Source of the DNA: Shewanella abyssi
Lineage (GTDB): Bacteria > Pseudomonadota > Gammaproteobacteria > Enterobacterales > Shewanellaceae
Direction of reading: 5' to 3'
NCBI RefSeq assembly: GCF_023284025.1
Contig: NZ_JAKIKR010000016.1
Span: 1-64,000, forward strand
DNA length: 64,000 nt
In this document: positions 47,017 to 57,271 of the stretch, one piece after another
Position numbering within the stretch: the stretch's first letter is position 1
Layout of the letters: each line of letters begins with the position of its first letter
Program-made: the position numbers and the translations under genes
Notes under the pieces: model-generated
Databases searched by the model: none
The model's input: the letters and a program-made list of their open reading frames with translations, nothing else
Told to the model about the DNA's origin: nothing

Positions 47017-47053
47017 AAACACCCCAGTGGATTTATTCACTGGGGTGTTTTTG
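47017..47053 (+). terminator. Rho-independent terminator of fdh operon 2
   Basis: AAACACCCCAGTG (47017-47029) and CACTGGGGTGTTT (47038-47050) form a perfect 13-bp stem followed by TT-G-TTT, 29 bp after the fdhC stop. It is the strongest terminator in the window. Confidence 0.92.
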
Positions 47054-47266
47054 TTTGACATAGATAAAGGGTAAGTTGGTTAATTAATGCGCTCTTGCTA
47101 AAGTATGACTTACTTAACAAAACGCTCTACATTTCCTTGTTAGGAAACGTTAAGTTATAACCAAATCACGTTTTACGCTGATTTAAAGTGTTAATTTCAT
47201 TCTCCAACAGTTCACTTCAGTCAACCCATTTCATTTTCTGAACTGCCACCTTTGATAGGAACTTCT

Positions 47267-48595
47267 ATGTCTTCAATTATTTTGCCCGATAGTGCCCAAC
47301 CTTATAATGCCAATATCACCACGCCTGACTGGATGATTAGTAGCATGGAAAAGGTGATGCAGTTCTATGTCGATCGCAATCTAAGGCTCGATACGGTTTC
47401 TGCCGAGATGATGCCGAATCCGATTGAAGGTAAGAAATACATGCTTTATGCCCATGTGCCTTTCTGTCATACCTTGTGCTCTTACTGTACTTTTCATCGT
47501 TTCTTGTTCAATGAAGATAAGGCGCGCAGCTACTTCATTTCTTTGCGTAAAGAGATGGATATGGTGAAAAACCTCGGCTATGACTTTGAGTCGATGTATA
47601 TCGGTGGTGGTACGACTACCGTTTTAGAAGATGAGCTTGCCCGAACCATCGAGCATGCGAAAAAACTGTTCCCAAGTATTAAAGAAGTGTCATGCGAGTC
47701 TGATCCACAACACTTAGACCGTCCAGGTTTCAAGCAGCTAAAAGGCTTGGTCGATAGAATGTCGATTGGAGTACAGAGTTTTAATGACGACATTCTGACG
47801 ATGACCGACCGTATTGAAAAGTTTGGCACGGGTCAGCAGACATTCGACAAAATCATGGCGGCAAAAGAACTATTTCCAATCATCAACGTTGATCTTATTT
47901 TTGGTTTTCGTGGTCAAACGGATGAAGTGATTCAACATGACTTAGATATGGCGGCGAAGTTAGATCCACGTCAAATCACCACTTACCCGCTGATGATCAC
48001 CCATCAAACTCGTAAGAGTGTTAAAGGTAAGTTGGCCGCACCTCAAGGTGATATGGTGCGCCAATATCGGCAGATTTTGAACAGTCTGAACGGCCAATAC
48101 AATCAGCTGTCTGCTTGGGCATTTGGCAAAACAAATGATGAAGGTTTTGATGAATACGTTATCGACTACGACGAGTATTTAGGCGTAGGATCTGGCTCAT
48201 TCAGTTTCTTAGATGACACGCTTTACGTGAACACCTTCTCGTTGAAGAAGTATCAACAGCGAATCGGAAGTGGCCATATGGGGGTCGAGCAGCAAAAGAA
48301 CTACGGTCGTAAAGAGGTGATGCAGTATCGCTTCCTGCTGGGTATGTTCTCTGGGCGTTTATCACGTAAGTACTTCCGTGAGACATTTGGCGTCAACTTA
48401 GATACTGCCTTATTTAAAGAGATGACCTCAATGAAAGCCATTGGTGCCATCAAAAATGACCCAACCGACCGCGACAATCTGATTGTTACTGATAACGGTA
48501 AAATGATGGGGTTGTTGATGATGAAAGAGTTTTACTCTGGGATGGATAATGTCCGAGCTCAGTTACGTAAACCCTTAAAAGAAAGTGATATGTAA
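47267..48595 (+). CDS. HemN-like radical SAM protein (coproporphyrinogen III oxidase family)
   Basis: Protein of 442 aa with a radical SAM core: the Cx3Cx2C motif is PFCHTLCSYCTFHRF, followed by YIGGGTTTVLEDEL (SAM-binding) and DRMSIGVQSFNDDIL, typical of the HemN family; a winged-helix-like C-terminal part follows. True HemN oxidatively decarboxylates coproporphyrinogen III anaerobically, but HemN relatives include HemW/HutW-type heme chaperones and heme-degrading enzymes, so the activity is open. Start set at the ATG at 47267 after ATAGGA. It lies next to the formate dehydrogenase operons but has its own terminators around it. Confidence 0.85.
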   Translation: MSSIILPDSAQPYNANITTPDWMISSMEKVMQFYVDRNLRLDTVSAEMMPNPIEGKKYMLYAHVPFCHTLCSYCTFHRFLFNEDKARSYFISLRKEMDMVKNLGYDFESMYIGGGTTTVLEDELARTIEHAKKLFPSIKEVSCESDPQHLDRPGFKQLKGLVDRMSIGVQSFNDDILTMTDRIEKFGTGQQTFDKIMAAKELFPIINVDLIFGFRGQTDEVIQHDLDMAAKLDPRQITTYPLMITHQTRKSVKGKLAAPQGDMVRQYRQILNSLNGQYNQLSAWAFGKTNDEGFDEYVIDYDEYLGVGSGSFSFLDDTLYVNTFSLKKYQQRIGSGHMGVEQQKNYGRKEVMQYRFLLGMFSGRLSRKYFRETFGVNLDTALFKEMTSMKAIGAIKNDPTDRDNLIVTDNGKMMGLLMMKEFYSGMDNVRAQLRKPLKESDM

Positions 48596-48700
48596 TTTTA
48601 GCAAAGCTGCGAAAATGTAAATCAAACTCTTAAAGGTCTGATTTAACTCTGCTACGAAGCTGAATTAAGCCATAGTAAGTGTTAGTTCAAAATAACAATT

Positions 48701-48726
48701 AACGGCAACCTAGTTTGCCGTTTTTT
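48701..48726 (+). terminator. Rho-independent terminator after the HemN-like gene
   Basis: AACGGCAA (48701-48708) and TTGCCGTT pair over a short loop and are followed by six T residues. It lies 105 bp past the stop codon. Confidence 0.85.
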
Positions 48727-48758
48727 GTAATCACTGCGGAATTAAATGAGTCTGGGAT

Positions 48759-48944
48759 TCAGCTCACCGCTTGGCGAGAGACCATCTGTTCTAAGCGAAC
48801 AATATCCTCTCTAATCTGTACGATATACGTATCGGTATACTGCATCTTTTCAAACTCATAAAGACAGGCTTTATAACGTTCGAGGCGAGTCTCGAGCGAC
48901 TCTTGGAACTCCGTGAGTTCATCCATACTAATAATTGAGTCCAT
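48759..48944 (-). CDS. Small predicted coiled-coil protein
   Basis: A 61-aa protein (MDSIISMDELTEFQESLETR, continuing LERYKACLYEFEKMQYTDTY and ending EDIVRLEQMVSRQAVS). It is acidic and strongly helical with heptad-like leucines and isoleucines, so a short coiled coil is likely. The ATG is preceded by AGGA at good spacing, which supports translation. No family is recognised. It converges with the HemN-like gene. Confidence 0.6.
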   Translation of the reverse strand: MDSIISMDELTEFQESLETRLERYKACLYEFEKMQYTDTYIVQIREDIVRLEQMVSRQAVS

Positions 48945-49306
48945 TCAACTATCCTATTTCGTTGGGATGTGGCCATGATATACGCAGTCAAACAGTGACT
49001 GTGCAACTGTTTTAAGTATAGCCAAAATGTCGACAAAGCAATTAAAGAATTACCGGTCATTATTGTTAGTTTTTTCAGAGGCCTAATGCCGATGACTTAT
49101 ATTATTTTGTTTTAAAGTGTTGCTATCTCTCACAGAGCCTTAAGATATTGCTTACAGCAAGTTACCGTTAAGCAGCCTATACCCCCAGAGTAAAGCGAAA
49201 AACCGATCGATTTAGCCATAATCGCTAATGATTGACGCATTAGGGCTTGGCGCACTAATACAAATCTCCTACTATCAACGCATCGCACTCTATTTACCGG
49301 GTTGTT
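48945..49306. other. Intergenic region before the pfkB-type gene
   Basis: About 360 bp of divergent promoter space between the small coiled-coil gene and the PfkB kinase. No gene, repeat or RNA structure was recognised in it. Confidence 0.4.
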
Positions 49307-50170
49307 ATGGCCAGTATTTTACTCGTCGCTAATTTAAACTGTGATCGTATTTTTAATCTTAATAAGCCGCTGAAAACAGGTGGTCGATTTCACTATCAAG
49401 ACGGCGGCCAACGGCTTGGTGGCGGTGGAGCTAATACTGGCATCGGCTTAGTTTTGGCTGGGCATCAAGTCACATTAGTGACAGAAGTTGGCCGTGATGA
49501 TGTTGGCGACTGGCTGTTAGCGGAAGCCAGTACCCAAGGTATCAATTGCAGCTTAGTGCAACGTCGGTCAGGGCCTACCAACGAAATGTTGTTGATGATG
49601 ACCCCTGATGGCGAGCGCACCATTATACGTCCTGAGCGGCCAACGTTTGAGCTACCCATTCCGCCTAAATGGGACACGATTGACGCTTTTTATATTAATT
49701 CGTCATCGGAGGGGGCCGCTAGCTGGGCAAAGACTGCGATTGAGCAGTGTTGGGTTGTAGCCCAACTGGCTAAGGATGAGCGAGCTCGACCTTGTCATAT
49801 TTTATTGGCGTCGTTAAGTGATATGCATGGACGTTGTGATCAGCAGCCATGGCAATTTGCTCGATCAATTGCTGGCGACAGTTTGCAATACTTTATTGTG
49901 ACTGATGGTGAGAATGGTGCCACGCTATACAGTGAGTCAGAGCAAGTTAATGTCGCGGCTGTCCCTTGTATTGTAGTTGATACGACCGGTGCTGGTGATG
50001 CCTATGCTGCTGGGCTTATTAATGGTCTAGTCAACAAATTAACCATGATACAGTCGATGCAAGAGGCTGCGATTTGGTCAAGCTACGCAGTTGCCTGTGA
50101 GAGTTCAATACCAGGAAAAGGCTTGAGGGAGTATTTAATTGAAGAACAGCAATCTAAATCGTCATCTTAA
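49307..50170 (+). CDS. PfkB/ribokinase family carbohydrate kinase
   Basis: Sugar kinase of 287 aa. GGGGANTGIGLVLAGHQVTLVTEVGRDDVGDW near the N-terminus and VDTTGAGDAYAAGLINGL near the C-terminus are the two PfkB signatures; the aspartate in GAGD is the catalytic base. It phosphorylates a sugar or nucleoside hydroxyl with ATP, but the substrate cannot be inferred, since no transport or pathway gene lies beside it. It is followed by a terminator. Confidence 0.88.
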   Translation: MASILLVANLNCDRIFNLNKPLKTGGRFHYQDGGQRLGGGGANTGIGLVLAGHQVTLVTEVGRDDVGDWLLAEASTQGINCSLVQRRSGPTNEMLLMMTPDGERTIIRPERPTFELPIPPKWDTIDAFYINSSSEGAASWAKTAIEQCWVVAQLAKDERARPCHILLASLSDMHGRCDQQPWQFARSIAGDSLQYFIVTDGENGATLYSESEQVNVAAVPCIVVDTTGAGDAYAAGLINGLVNKLTMIQSMQEAAIWSSYAVACESSIPGKGLREYLIEEQQSKSSS

Positions 50171-50247
50171 TGGCATTAATATCAAGTCGTTTTACCCACA
50201 GATTGGCATTTTCCTTGGTTAATTGAACTATTTTCAAACCTCTTTTT

Positions 50248-50277
50248 GCCCTGTTCTCCTACAGGGCTGTTTTTTTT
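50248..50277 (+). terminator. Rho-independent terminator after the pfkB-type gene
   Basis: GCCCTGT (50248-50254) and ACAGGGC (50261-50267) form a 7-bp stem with a 6-nt loop, followed by TG and eight T residues. Confidence 0.9.
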
Positions 50278-50409
50278 AAGTAAAACTACATTCCGTCAGT
50301 ACTAATAATCAATGCGAGCAGATCGCTTTTCGGTTAATATTCACATTGGATTAACAAGTGCTGCTTGTTCGAGCAGTTTCGATTAAATGCTGTGAAGTGG
50401 GCGTAGTAT

Positions 50410-51867
50410 ATGGGTCATAAAGTGTGGAACGATAAAAAGCGGTTTATTTGGATCCTAGCGGTTTTGCTACTAGCGGCTTTTGTTGTCACCAGTGGGATTA
50501 GTTACCAAGTTGCACATGATTCATTAAGTGAGCAGATAGAGGAAAATACCTTACCGTTAACCAGCGATAATATTTATTCAGAAATACAACATGATCTGCT
50601 CAAGCCTATCTTTATTTCATCCTTGATGGCGCAAGATACCTTTGTGCGAGATTGGACTCTGGATCAGGAAAAAAACCCCGATAAGCTAGTACGTTACCTT
50701 AAAGAGATCCAAGATAAGTATGGCACAGTCACCAGTTTTTTTGTGTCAGAAGCGACCCGGAACTACTACCACTCCAGCGGTGTACTAAAAAAGATTGACG
50801 ATATAGATGCAAATGATGCTTGGTATTTCAGAGTGCGCTCGCTACCCAAGTCAGAAATTTATGAGGTGAACATAGATCAAGACACTGCAAACCGTAATCG
50901 CACCGTCATTTACGTTAATTATAAGGTGTTTGATTTTGACGGTAACTTCATCGGTGTTACTGGCGTAGGCTTAGCGGTAGAAAGCGTTAAGAAGATGATA
51001 GAGCTTTATCAAACGCGATATAACCGCAGTGTCTATTTTACTGATAGGCAAGGAAACGTCACCTTGCATAGCGAAGGTTTCTTGGGCGCTGATACTCTAC
51101 AGGCCACTCCTGGGCTTGAGATGCTTGCCACGCGTATTTTAACGAGCCCTAGTACGTCTTTTTCCTATAAGAGAGACGGGAAAACCATTTATCTAAATAG
51201 CCGTTTAGTCTCAGACTTTAAGTGGTATTTAGTGGTTGAACAAGATGAAAGCTTAGGCAAACAGAAGTTGCTTACCACCTTCTGGGCTAACCTAGGACTG
51301 AGCATCTTTGTTACCTTGGCCATTTTACTTATCGCCAATATGACCTTGGGCAAATACCAACGAAAACTTGAGTTGATGGCATCGACCGATAAGCTTACCG
51401 GCGCAGCCAATCGCCAAGCATTTGAAGAGTACTTTGCCAAATCACTGGCTCGTTCAGTACTCGATGGTACGCCAATGTCGGTATTGATTTTCGATATCGA
51501 CTATTTCAAACACGTTAATGATCAATATGGTCATAACATCGGTGATCTGGTGATTCAGACAGTAAGTAACATGGTTAAGTCTCAACTTCGTGATGAGGAC
51601 TTACTGTGCCGCTGGGGCGGAGAAGAGTTTTTAATTCTACTGCCCAATATCGATCTTAGCCGTAGCCATGACATTGCAGAGCGGATTCGAGAATCAATAG
51701 AAGCGCGTGTTATTCGTGTTAATGGCAATGAAATACAGGTCACTGTGAGCGCCGGGGTTGCGGAGTATCGAGCCTCAGAAAAGCCTGAAGAGTTGATTAA
51801 TCGTGTCGACATTGCGTTATACCAAGCAAAAGAGCAGGGACGTAATAGAGTGGCACTATCCTATTAA
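50410..51867 (+). CDS. Cache-domain diguanylate cyclase
   Basis: Membrane sensor of 485 aa. TM1 (ILAVLLLAAFVVTSGI) is followed by a periplasmic dCache-like domain (to ~295: VTGVGLAVESVKKMI, WYLVVEQDESLG) and TM2 (LGLSIFVTLAILLIANM), then a cytoplasmic GGDEF domain starting ASTDKLTGAANRQAFEEYF. The active site is GGEEF near residues 403-407, and RDED five residues before it is an intact inhibitory I-site. It makes c-di-GMP from GTP in response to an unknown external signal. Confidence 0.93.
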   Translation: MGHKVWNDKKRFIWILAVLLLAAFVVTSGISYQVAHDSLSEQIEENTLPLTSDNIYSEIQHDLLKPIFISSLMAQDTFVRDWTLDQEKNPDKLVRYLKEIQDKYGTVTSFFVSEATRNYYHSSGVLKKIDDIDANDAWYFRVRSLPKSEIYEVNIDQDTANRNRTVIYVNYKVFDFDGNFIGVTGVGLAVESVKKMIELYQTRYNRSVYFTDRQGNVTLHSEGFLGADTLQATPGLEMLATRILTSPSTSFSYKRDGKTIYLNSRLVSDFKWYLVVEQDESLGKQKLLTTFWANLGLSIFVTLAILLIANMTLGKYQRKLELMASTDKLTGAANRQAFEEYFAKSLARSVLDGTPMSVLIFDIDYFKHVNDQYGHNIGDLVIQTVSNMVKSQLRDEDLLCRWGGEEFLILLPNIDLSRSHDIAERIRESIEARVIRVNGNEIQVTVSAGVAEYRASEKPEELINRVDIALYQAKEQGRNRVALSY

Positions 51868-51961
51868 TCCTCCCATCGATATTCAACAGATAATCGCTAG
51901 GCTATCGCTATCACAATGACCAGTGATAGGATAAAAACAGCATAATTAAGAGAAATTTTTG

Positions 51962-52660
51962 ATGGCAGTGCAAATCCTCATTAAGCAAATTTCAGGTTTA
52001 TATCGCGGTAATGATCTTACAACACTTGGCTCAGTGCAAAGTGGCATTAACCAAAAGCGAGGTTATAAGCAGCTGCTTGTTACCCAAGAAATGGTCGAAG
52101 GTGATAGTCAGGCAGATCCTAAGCATCATGGTGGTTTGGATCGGGTATTACACCATTTTCCTCGCGAGCATTATGGTCAGTATCGCCGCTGGGATATGAT
52201 CTCTGGTTTTAAAGATGCTCCCACGATGGGCGAGAACATTAGTACTGTAGGGCTAGACGAAACCCAAGTGAATATTGGCGATATAATTCAAATAGGTGAG
52301 GTGCGGTTGCAGGTGACTCAGCCTAGGTCGCCCTGCTTTAAGCTTAACCTGCAGTTCGGCCACAATGAGTTTGCGTTAGCGATGCAACAGAGTGGTCGCT
52401 GTGGTTGGTTCTATCGTGTACTGAAGACCGGCACTATTACTGAAACTGACACCATTACGCTTGTTGAAAGGTGCTCAGATATGAGTATTGCAGAAGCGAT
52501 GCATATCTATTTTTTACCCGATTTTGATGCCGTTCAGTATCAGCGCCTAGCTGATTGTCCGGGACTTGCAGCTTCCTGGGTGGGGAGTTTACAACGTCGC
52601 ATCGCTAATAATGCCATTGAAGATTGGCAAATGCGTTTATATGGGGTACAACAAGTATAG
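51962..52660 (+). CDS. MOSC domain protein (YiiM-like)
   Basis: Protein of 232 aa (ATG 51962). The MOSC fold carries KHHGGLDRVLHHFPREHYGQY, FKDAPTMGENISTVGLDE, GDIIQIGEVRLQVTQPRSPCFKLNLQFG with the conserved cysteine, followed by GWFYRVLKTGTI. MOSC domains bind molybdenum cofactor; E. coli YiiM reduces hydroxylated bases such as 6-hydroxylaminopurine. That fits the cofactor genes 5 kb downstream, though it has no operonic link. No signal peptide, so cytoplasmic. Confidence 0.88.
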   Translation: MAVQILIKQISGLYRGNDLTTLGSVQSGINQKRGYKQLLVTQEMVEGDSQADPKHHGGLDRVLHHFPREHYGQYRRWDMISGFKDAPTMGENISTVGLDETQVNIGDIIQIGEVRLQVTQPRSPCFKLNLQFGHNEFALAMQQSGRCGWFYRVLKTGTITETDTITLVERCSDMSIAEAMHIYFLPDFDAVQYQRLADCPGLAASWVGSLQRRIANNAIEDWQMRLYGVQQV

Positions 52661-52722
52661 TTAGTGCTGGAAACAGTCATTTAATAAACTGATAAATAAG
52701 ATTAAAATTCAAGGAGTGAAGC

Positions 52723-53070
52723 ATGACCCAAGATGAAAAAAACATGGGCATAGTAGTGCATTTGACCAGCTTTTCTGGCTACTTAATCCCTTTTGGGAGT
52801 ATTTTAGGACCATTGATCGTATGGCTGATGCAGCGAGATGAGCTGCCATTTGTGGATAGCTGTGGGCGTAACTGCTTGAACTTTAAGATCAGCATGGCGA
52901 TCTACGCCATGATCAGTGCGGTATTGATGTTGATTGGTGTAGGATTCATTCTGCTGGGTATTATTGCCATTGTCGATATTGTGCTGACGATTATAGCGGC
53001 GATGAAAGCCAGCGAAGGCGAGAGCTATAAATATCCATTATCGATTAATTTTATCAAGCCACGCACCTAA
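52723..53070 (+). CDS. DUF4870 small membrane protein
   Basis: Protein of 115 aa with three hydrophobic stretches. The beginning (VHLTSFSGYLIPFGSILGPLIVWLMQRDE), FVDSCGRNCLNFKISM and the final SYKYPLSINFIK match the DUF4870 pattern. The family is a small integral membrane group without known function. AAGGAG precedes the ATG. It converges with the chemoreceptor. Confidence 0.88.
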   Translation: MTQDEKNMGIVVHLTSFSGYLIPFGSILGPLIVWLMQRDELPFVDSCGRNCLNFKISMAIYAMISAVLMLIGVGFILLGIIAIVDIVLTIIAAMKASEGESYKYPLSINFIKPRT

Positions 53071-53128
53071 GCCAAATTGCCTATCGAGTGATCTCGATAG
53101 ACAACATCATCACTATTAACGCTATGAG

Positions 53129-55072
53129 TTAAATTTTAAAGTTAGCCACTAATGAATCGAGTCGATGGGCAAGTTGAGTTAATGATTGACTTGCCTTAGC
53201 CGCATCTTTAGCCGTATCGGCAGTACGTTGAGTGATATCGTTAATATCACTGACGTTACGATTAATATCTTCTACCACCGTTGATTGCTCTTCAGTGGCA
53301 GCTGCCACTTGTATGTTCATGTCACTGATTGAGCCGATACGCTCACTAATGCCTGTGAGTGACCGACTCGCTTCATCAACAGCATTCACTCCTTCAATAG
53401 AGCGAGAGCGGCTTTTCTCCATCGCTTCTACCGCGCGGCTGGCTTCGGCTTGCAGCTTATCAATCATCACTTGCACCTCATTGGTTGAGGTCGCTGTGCG
53501 TGATGCAAGGCTACGTACTTCATCGGCAACAACCGCAAAACCACGCCCCGCTTCACCCGCTCGAGCAGCTTCTATTGCAGCATTGAGTGCTAGCAAGTTT
53601 GTCTGCTCTGATACTGCGCGAATAACATCGAGAATACTTTCGATAGATTTAGTGTGCGTCGCTAATGAATCAATGACTTCGCCGACTTGCTCTACATCAT
53701 TAGAAAGCTGACTAATGGTTTCCCGTGCTCGAGTGACAACAACTTGTCCGGTACTCGAGTCGGTATCAGCAGCTCTGGCGGTATCAGCGGCTTGTGCGGC
53801 ATTACTGGCAATTTCATTTACCGTTGCGCCCATTTCGTTAATGGCGGCGACCACCATAAGGGTTTGATCTTTTTGCAGCTGACTGTCTTCTAACGTGCGC
53901 TGCGCTTGGCGAGATACATCGATGGCAGAGCAACCTAGTTGCTTGCTGGTTTCAGCGACTTCAATCACCGAGGCTTGAATTTTACTGATAAAGCTATTAA
54001 ACCCCTTTGCTAACTGTGCTAATTCATCATTGCCGTCAACCGGGAGTCGTTGCCGTAGATCGCCTTCACCTTCACCGATGTCGGCCAGCATTGTAGCCAC
54101 TTTAGCGATGGGGCGGCTAATTGAACTGGCGACCAAGCTTGATAGTGCAATAAAAATAGCAGCAATAACGGCTGTCCAAATAAGGATCTTATAGGCTGAC
54201 TCTTCGAGTAGCGAAAAAATTTCACTTTCAGGTACTTGGGCAACTAAGTACCAATCCATTGAGGGAATGTAGCTGCTTGCAATAAGCATTGATTGACCAT
54301 CGATATCTGTTTTCAGTAGGTTGAAATCAGTGTGGCGCATTAGGCTCGAAGTGTCGGTGCCACGATATAGGTTGTTTAGATCAGCTTTGCCTATTTGGGT
54401 CGTATCTTGGTGTAATTTGACTTGGCCCTTGCTGTCGACCAAATAGACAAAGCCTGATTGCTCAATTTTAAATGACCGCAGTAACTGCACCATGTCATCG
54501 AGAGATTTTCCTAAACCGACTAAGCCTCGACCGTTAGGTTGTTGATAATTGATAAAGAGCTTCACATCGCCATTGTCTTCAGTGAAAACATTGAGCATCG
54601 TCTCTTGGCCACTGTTCTTGTAATCGAAGAACCAAGCGTCTTGAGCTGGATTGAGCACCCGCAAAAAACCATCTTGAGTGTAGTAAGCGGCGCTTTCTCT
54701 GTCCGCAAAAGAGGCTTGCGCTAAATCGTATTGCTGAGAGATAGCATTAAGCTGGCTTATCAGCAAAGCTTCACGTGCTGCAGGACGATCCTCTGCAAGC
54801 CATTGCAGCAACAATTTATTGTTGGCGAGCTGCTGCGCTGCATTCATTAATGTTGATATGTTGAGTTCAACCTTGTTACGAATTTGCGCTAACATATTGG
54901 GCATTTCCGAGGTCAACATTCGTTGTTCTACCACCTGTTTAGCACTTTGTTGGCTAAGTATGCCAACCAGGGCGGTGGAGAGTAAAACGGTTAGCGTAAC
55001 GGTAAGTAGTATTTTCTGTTTGATGGTGAGCATATTCAATTTCATAAAAATTAGATGGCCTAATACAGCCAT
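53129..55072 (-). CDS. Methyl-accepting chemotaxis protein, Cache-type sensor
   Basis: Chemoreceptor of up to 647 aa. After TM1 ([20 protein letters not shown]), a periplasmic dCache domain spans to ~285 ([30 protein letters not shown]). TM2 ([19 protein letters not shown]) leads to a HAMP segment and the cytoplasmic hairpin with tip [20 protein letters not shown] and [14 protein letters not shown]. It relays ligand binding to CheA. Another plausible start is the Met at 55045. The ligand is unknown; dCache sensors often bind amino acids or polyamines. Confidence 0.92.
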   Translation of the reverse strand: MAVLGHLIFMKLNMLTIKQKILLTVTLTVLLSTALVGILSQQSAKQVVEQRMLTSEMPNMLAQIRNKVELNISTLMNAAQQLANNKLLLQWLAEDRPAAREALLISQLNAISQQYDLAQASFADRESAAYYTQDGFLRVLNPAQDAWFFDYKNSGQETMLNVFTEDNGDVKLFINYQQPNGRGLVGLGKSLDDMVQLLRSFKIEQSGFVYLVDSKGQVKLHQDTTQIGKADLNNLYRGTDTSSLMRHTDFNLLKTDIDGQSMLIASSYIPSMDWYLVAQVPESEIFSLLEESAYKILIWTAVIAAIFIALSSLVASSISRPIAKVATMLADIGEGEGDLRQRLPVDGNDELAQLAKGFNSFISKIQASVIEVAETSKQLGCSAIDVSRQAQRTLEDSQLQKDQTLMVVAAINEMGATVNEIASNAAQAADTARAADTDSSTGQVVVTRARETISQLSNDVEQVGEVIDSLATHTKSIESILDVIRAVSEQTNLLALNAAIEAARAGEAGRGFAVVADEVRSLASRTATSTNEVQVMIDKLQAEASRAVEAMEKSRSRSIEGVNAVDEASRSLTGISERIGSISDMNIQVAAATEEQSTVVEDINRNVSDINDITQRTADTAKDAAKASQSLTQLAHRLDSLVANFKI

Positions 55073-55271
55073 TATCTAAGGCTGAAAGTAGTTGATTGAA
55101 AGCAGACTCGTCACCGCTGAAGTAAAACCGGTTTAGAGGTTTAGCTTTGTGAAGAGGGATCTGTTTTGTAACGTGTAGGAATAAAGGCAGGTATCTGAAT
55201 TTCAGTCTGAAATTTGTACTCTTATATTAGCGCGGCGGATTATGTCTACTTTTTGTTATTGGCGCAACTAA

Positions 55272-55297
55272 AAATGCACACCTTTTGGTGTGCATTT
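55272..55297 (-). terminator. Rho-independent terminator of the ETF-QO gene
   Basis: A perfect 11-bp inverted repeat with a TTTT loop (AAATGCACACC/GGTGTGCATTT). Read on the minus strand it is followed by a T-rich run, as expected for the ETF-QO transcript. The rest of the 300-bp spacer (55073-55372) shows no gene; the chemoreceptor promoter must lie in it. Confidence 0.8.
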
Positions 55298-55372
55298 GCT
55301 TAAAACATCACAAATTATATGGATATCGATTCATTAAAAAGTAGCATTTTATGAACTGCAACCTCAGCTAAT

Positions 55373-57022
55373 TTACATATTGGGATAGTTAGGACCGCCA
55401 CCGCCCTCAGGTGTTACCCAAGTGATATTCTGGCTCGGATCCTTGATATCGCAAGTCTTGCAGTGAATACAGTTTTGACCATTAATCACAAACTTCTTCT
55501 CACCCGCTTCTTCGATGATTTCATAAACACCCGCTGGACAGTAGCGTTGTGCCGGTTCATCAAATTTAACCAAGTTGAAATCGATTGGAATGCGAGCATC
55601 CTTTAAACGAAGGTGGCACAGCTGATCTTCTTCATGAAAAGTATTCGACAAATAAACCGACGACAACTTATCGAAGCTGAGTTTTCCATCTGGTTTAGGA
55701 TAATCGATTTTATTGTATGCACTCGATTCAGCCATTTGGGCATAATCAGGCTTTTCATCTCTAAGTGTGATCGGGAACTTACCGCCAAACCAATTTTGGT
55801 CAACAAAGTTAAATGCACCGCCAAGATAAGTACCAAACTTGTGCATAGCGGGACCAAAATTGCGTGAGCAATAAAGTTCCTCTTTTAGCCAGCTCTCATC
55901 AAATCGCTCTTGCAGGCAATTGAGATCTTTACCTGCCTCTACGCCTGCTAGCATCGCTTGTGCAAGGGTTTCAGCCGCCAACATTCCACTCTTCATCGCG
56001 GTATGTGTGCCCTTAATTTTGGCAAAGTTCAAGGTACCCGCATCACAGCCAATAATCATTCCACCAGGGAAGGTGAGTTTGGGTAAAGAGTTTAGGCCAC
56101 CTTTAGTGATAGCACGAGCACCGTAAGATATCCGTTCTCCGCCAGTCAGGGTTTTAGCGATTACTGGATGAGTCTTGTAGCGCTGGAATTCATCAAATGG
56201 GCTTAGATGCGGATTCTTGTAATTAAGATCGATAATCAAACCAACGGCGACTTGGTTGTTCTCGAAGTGATACATAAAACCACCACCCGATGCGCCTTCA
56301 GTCAAAGGCCAGCCACCGGTATGTACCACCTTGCCAAGCTCATGTTGCTCGCTTGGCACAGTCCAGATCTCTTTAAAGCCTAGACCATAATGTTGTGGGG
56401 TTTTACCATTGTCGAGTTGGTATTTCTCAATCAGTTGCTTGCCTAAATGGCCGCGGCAGCCTTCGCCAAATACCGTGTATTTGGCGTGAAGTTCCATGCC
56501 GGGTTCATAGCTATCTTTCGGTTGGCCATCTTCGCCAACGCCCATGTCACCAATCTGGATCCCTTTCACGCTGCCATCGATATTAAAAAGCAGTTCGCTT
56601 GCAGGGAAACCAGGGAACACTTCAACTCCAAGCTCTTCAGCGCGTTCGGCTAGCCAGCGGCATAGATTGCCGACACTGATAATGTAATTGCCTTGGTTGT
56701 GCATGGTTTTTGGCACCAAGGCATTAGGCATTACACGGGCAGCCGTTGCTGAGCTCAACATGTGGATCTCATCACTGCTGACCGCGGTGTGTAGCGGTGC
56801 GCCGGACTCTTTCCAGTTATCAAAAAGCTCGCTTAATACTTTAGGTTCAAAAACCGCTCCAGAGAGAATGTGGGCTCCAACTTCAGAACCTTTCTCTACC
56901 ACACAGACCGTGAGTTCTTGGCCACTGTCTTTGGATATTTGCATTAAACGACAAGCTGCTGCTAATCCTGAGGGGCCCGCACCCACGATTACAACATCGA
57001 ATTCCATCGATTCGCGTTCCAT
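55373..57022 (-). CDS. Electron transfer flavoprotein-ubiquinone oxidoreductase
   Basis: FAD/4Fe-4S enzyme of 549 aa that passes electrons from ETF to ubiquinone at the inner membrane. FAD binding is VVIVGAGPSGLAAACRL; the ferredoxin-like C-terminus holds CPAGVYEI...CIHCKTCDIKDPSQNITW. The long central FAD/quinone domain carries PHYGLGFKEIW and LDQARFDESW-like blocks. The start ATG follows AAGGAAGG; another in-frame ATG lies at 57007. No etfA or etfB gene is in the window. Confidence 0.95.
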   Translation of the reverse strand: MERESMEFDVVIVGAGPSGLAAACRLMQISKDSGQELTVCVVEKGSEVGAHILSGAVFEPKVLSELFDNWKESGAPLHTAVSSDEIHMLSSATAARVMPNALVPKTMHNQGNYIISVGNLCRWLAERAEELGVEVFPGFPASELLFNIDGSVKGIQIGDMGVGEDGQPKDSYEPGMELHAKYTVFGEGCRGHLGKQLIEKYQLDNGKTPQHYGLGFKEIWTVPSEQHELGKVVHTGGWPLTEGASGGGFMYHFENNQVAVGLIIDLNYKNPHLSPFDEFQRYKTHPVIAKTLTGGERISYGARAITKGGLNSLPKLTFPGGMIIGCDAGTLNFAKIKGTHTAMKSGMLAAETLAQAMLAGVEAGKDLNCLQERFDESWLKEELYCSRNFGPAMHKFGTYLGGAFNFVDQNWFGGKFPITLRDEKPDYAQMAESSAYNKIDYPKPDGKLSFDKLSSVYLSNTFHEEDQLCHLRLKDARIPIDFNLVKFDEPAQRYCPAGVYEIIEEAGEKKFVINGQNCIHCKTCDIKDPSQNITWVTPEGGGGPNYPNM

Positions 57023-57271
57023 CAGTTACCTTCCTTCATTTTCCCCCGATGACCTACAGTGGTAAAAGCTCAACCACTATAAACGGGTGTTTTAATGTTT
57101 AGCTTCACCTTACCTGAAAATAGGGCTATGGCACAGAGTTTAAACAGATCTAGTGCAGCTATTTTAAGCAATTATTTAGGTGACGGCTGTCACATATATT
57201 CCACACTTGCTGCTTTTTAACACTAACTGCCGCGATGACGCTATGGTTTGTCACCAAAATACGCCTATAAT
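57023..57271. promoter_or_regulatory. Promoter space before moaA, with -10 box
   Basis: Divergent spacer with the ETF-QO promoter on the left and the moaA promoter on the right. TATAAT at 57266-57271 is a perfect -10 hexamer; no good -35 lies at 17 bp. Transcription from it would begin at the 5' edge of the cofactor riboswitch. Confidence 0.55.
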
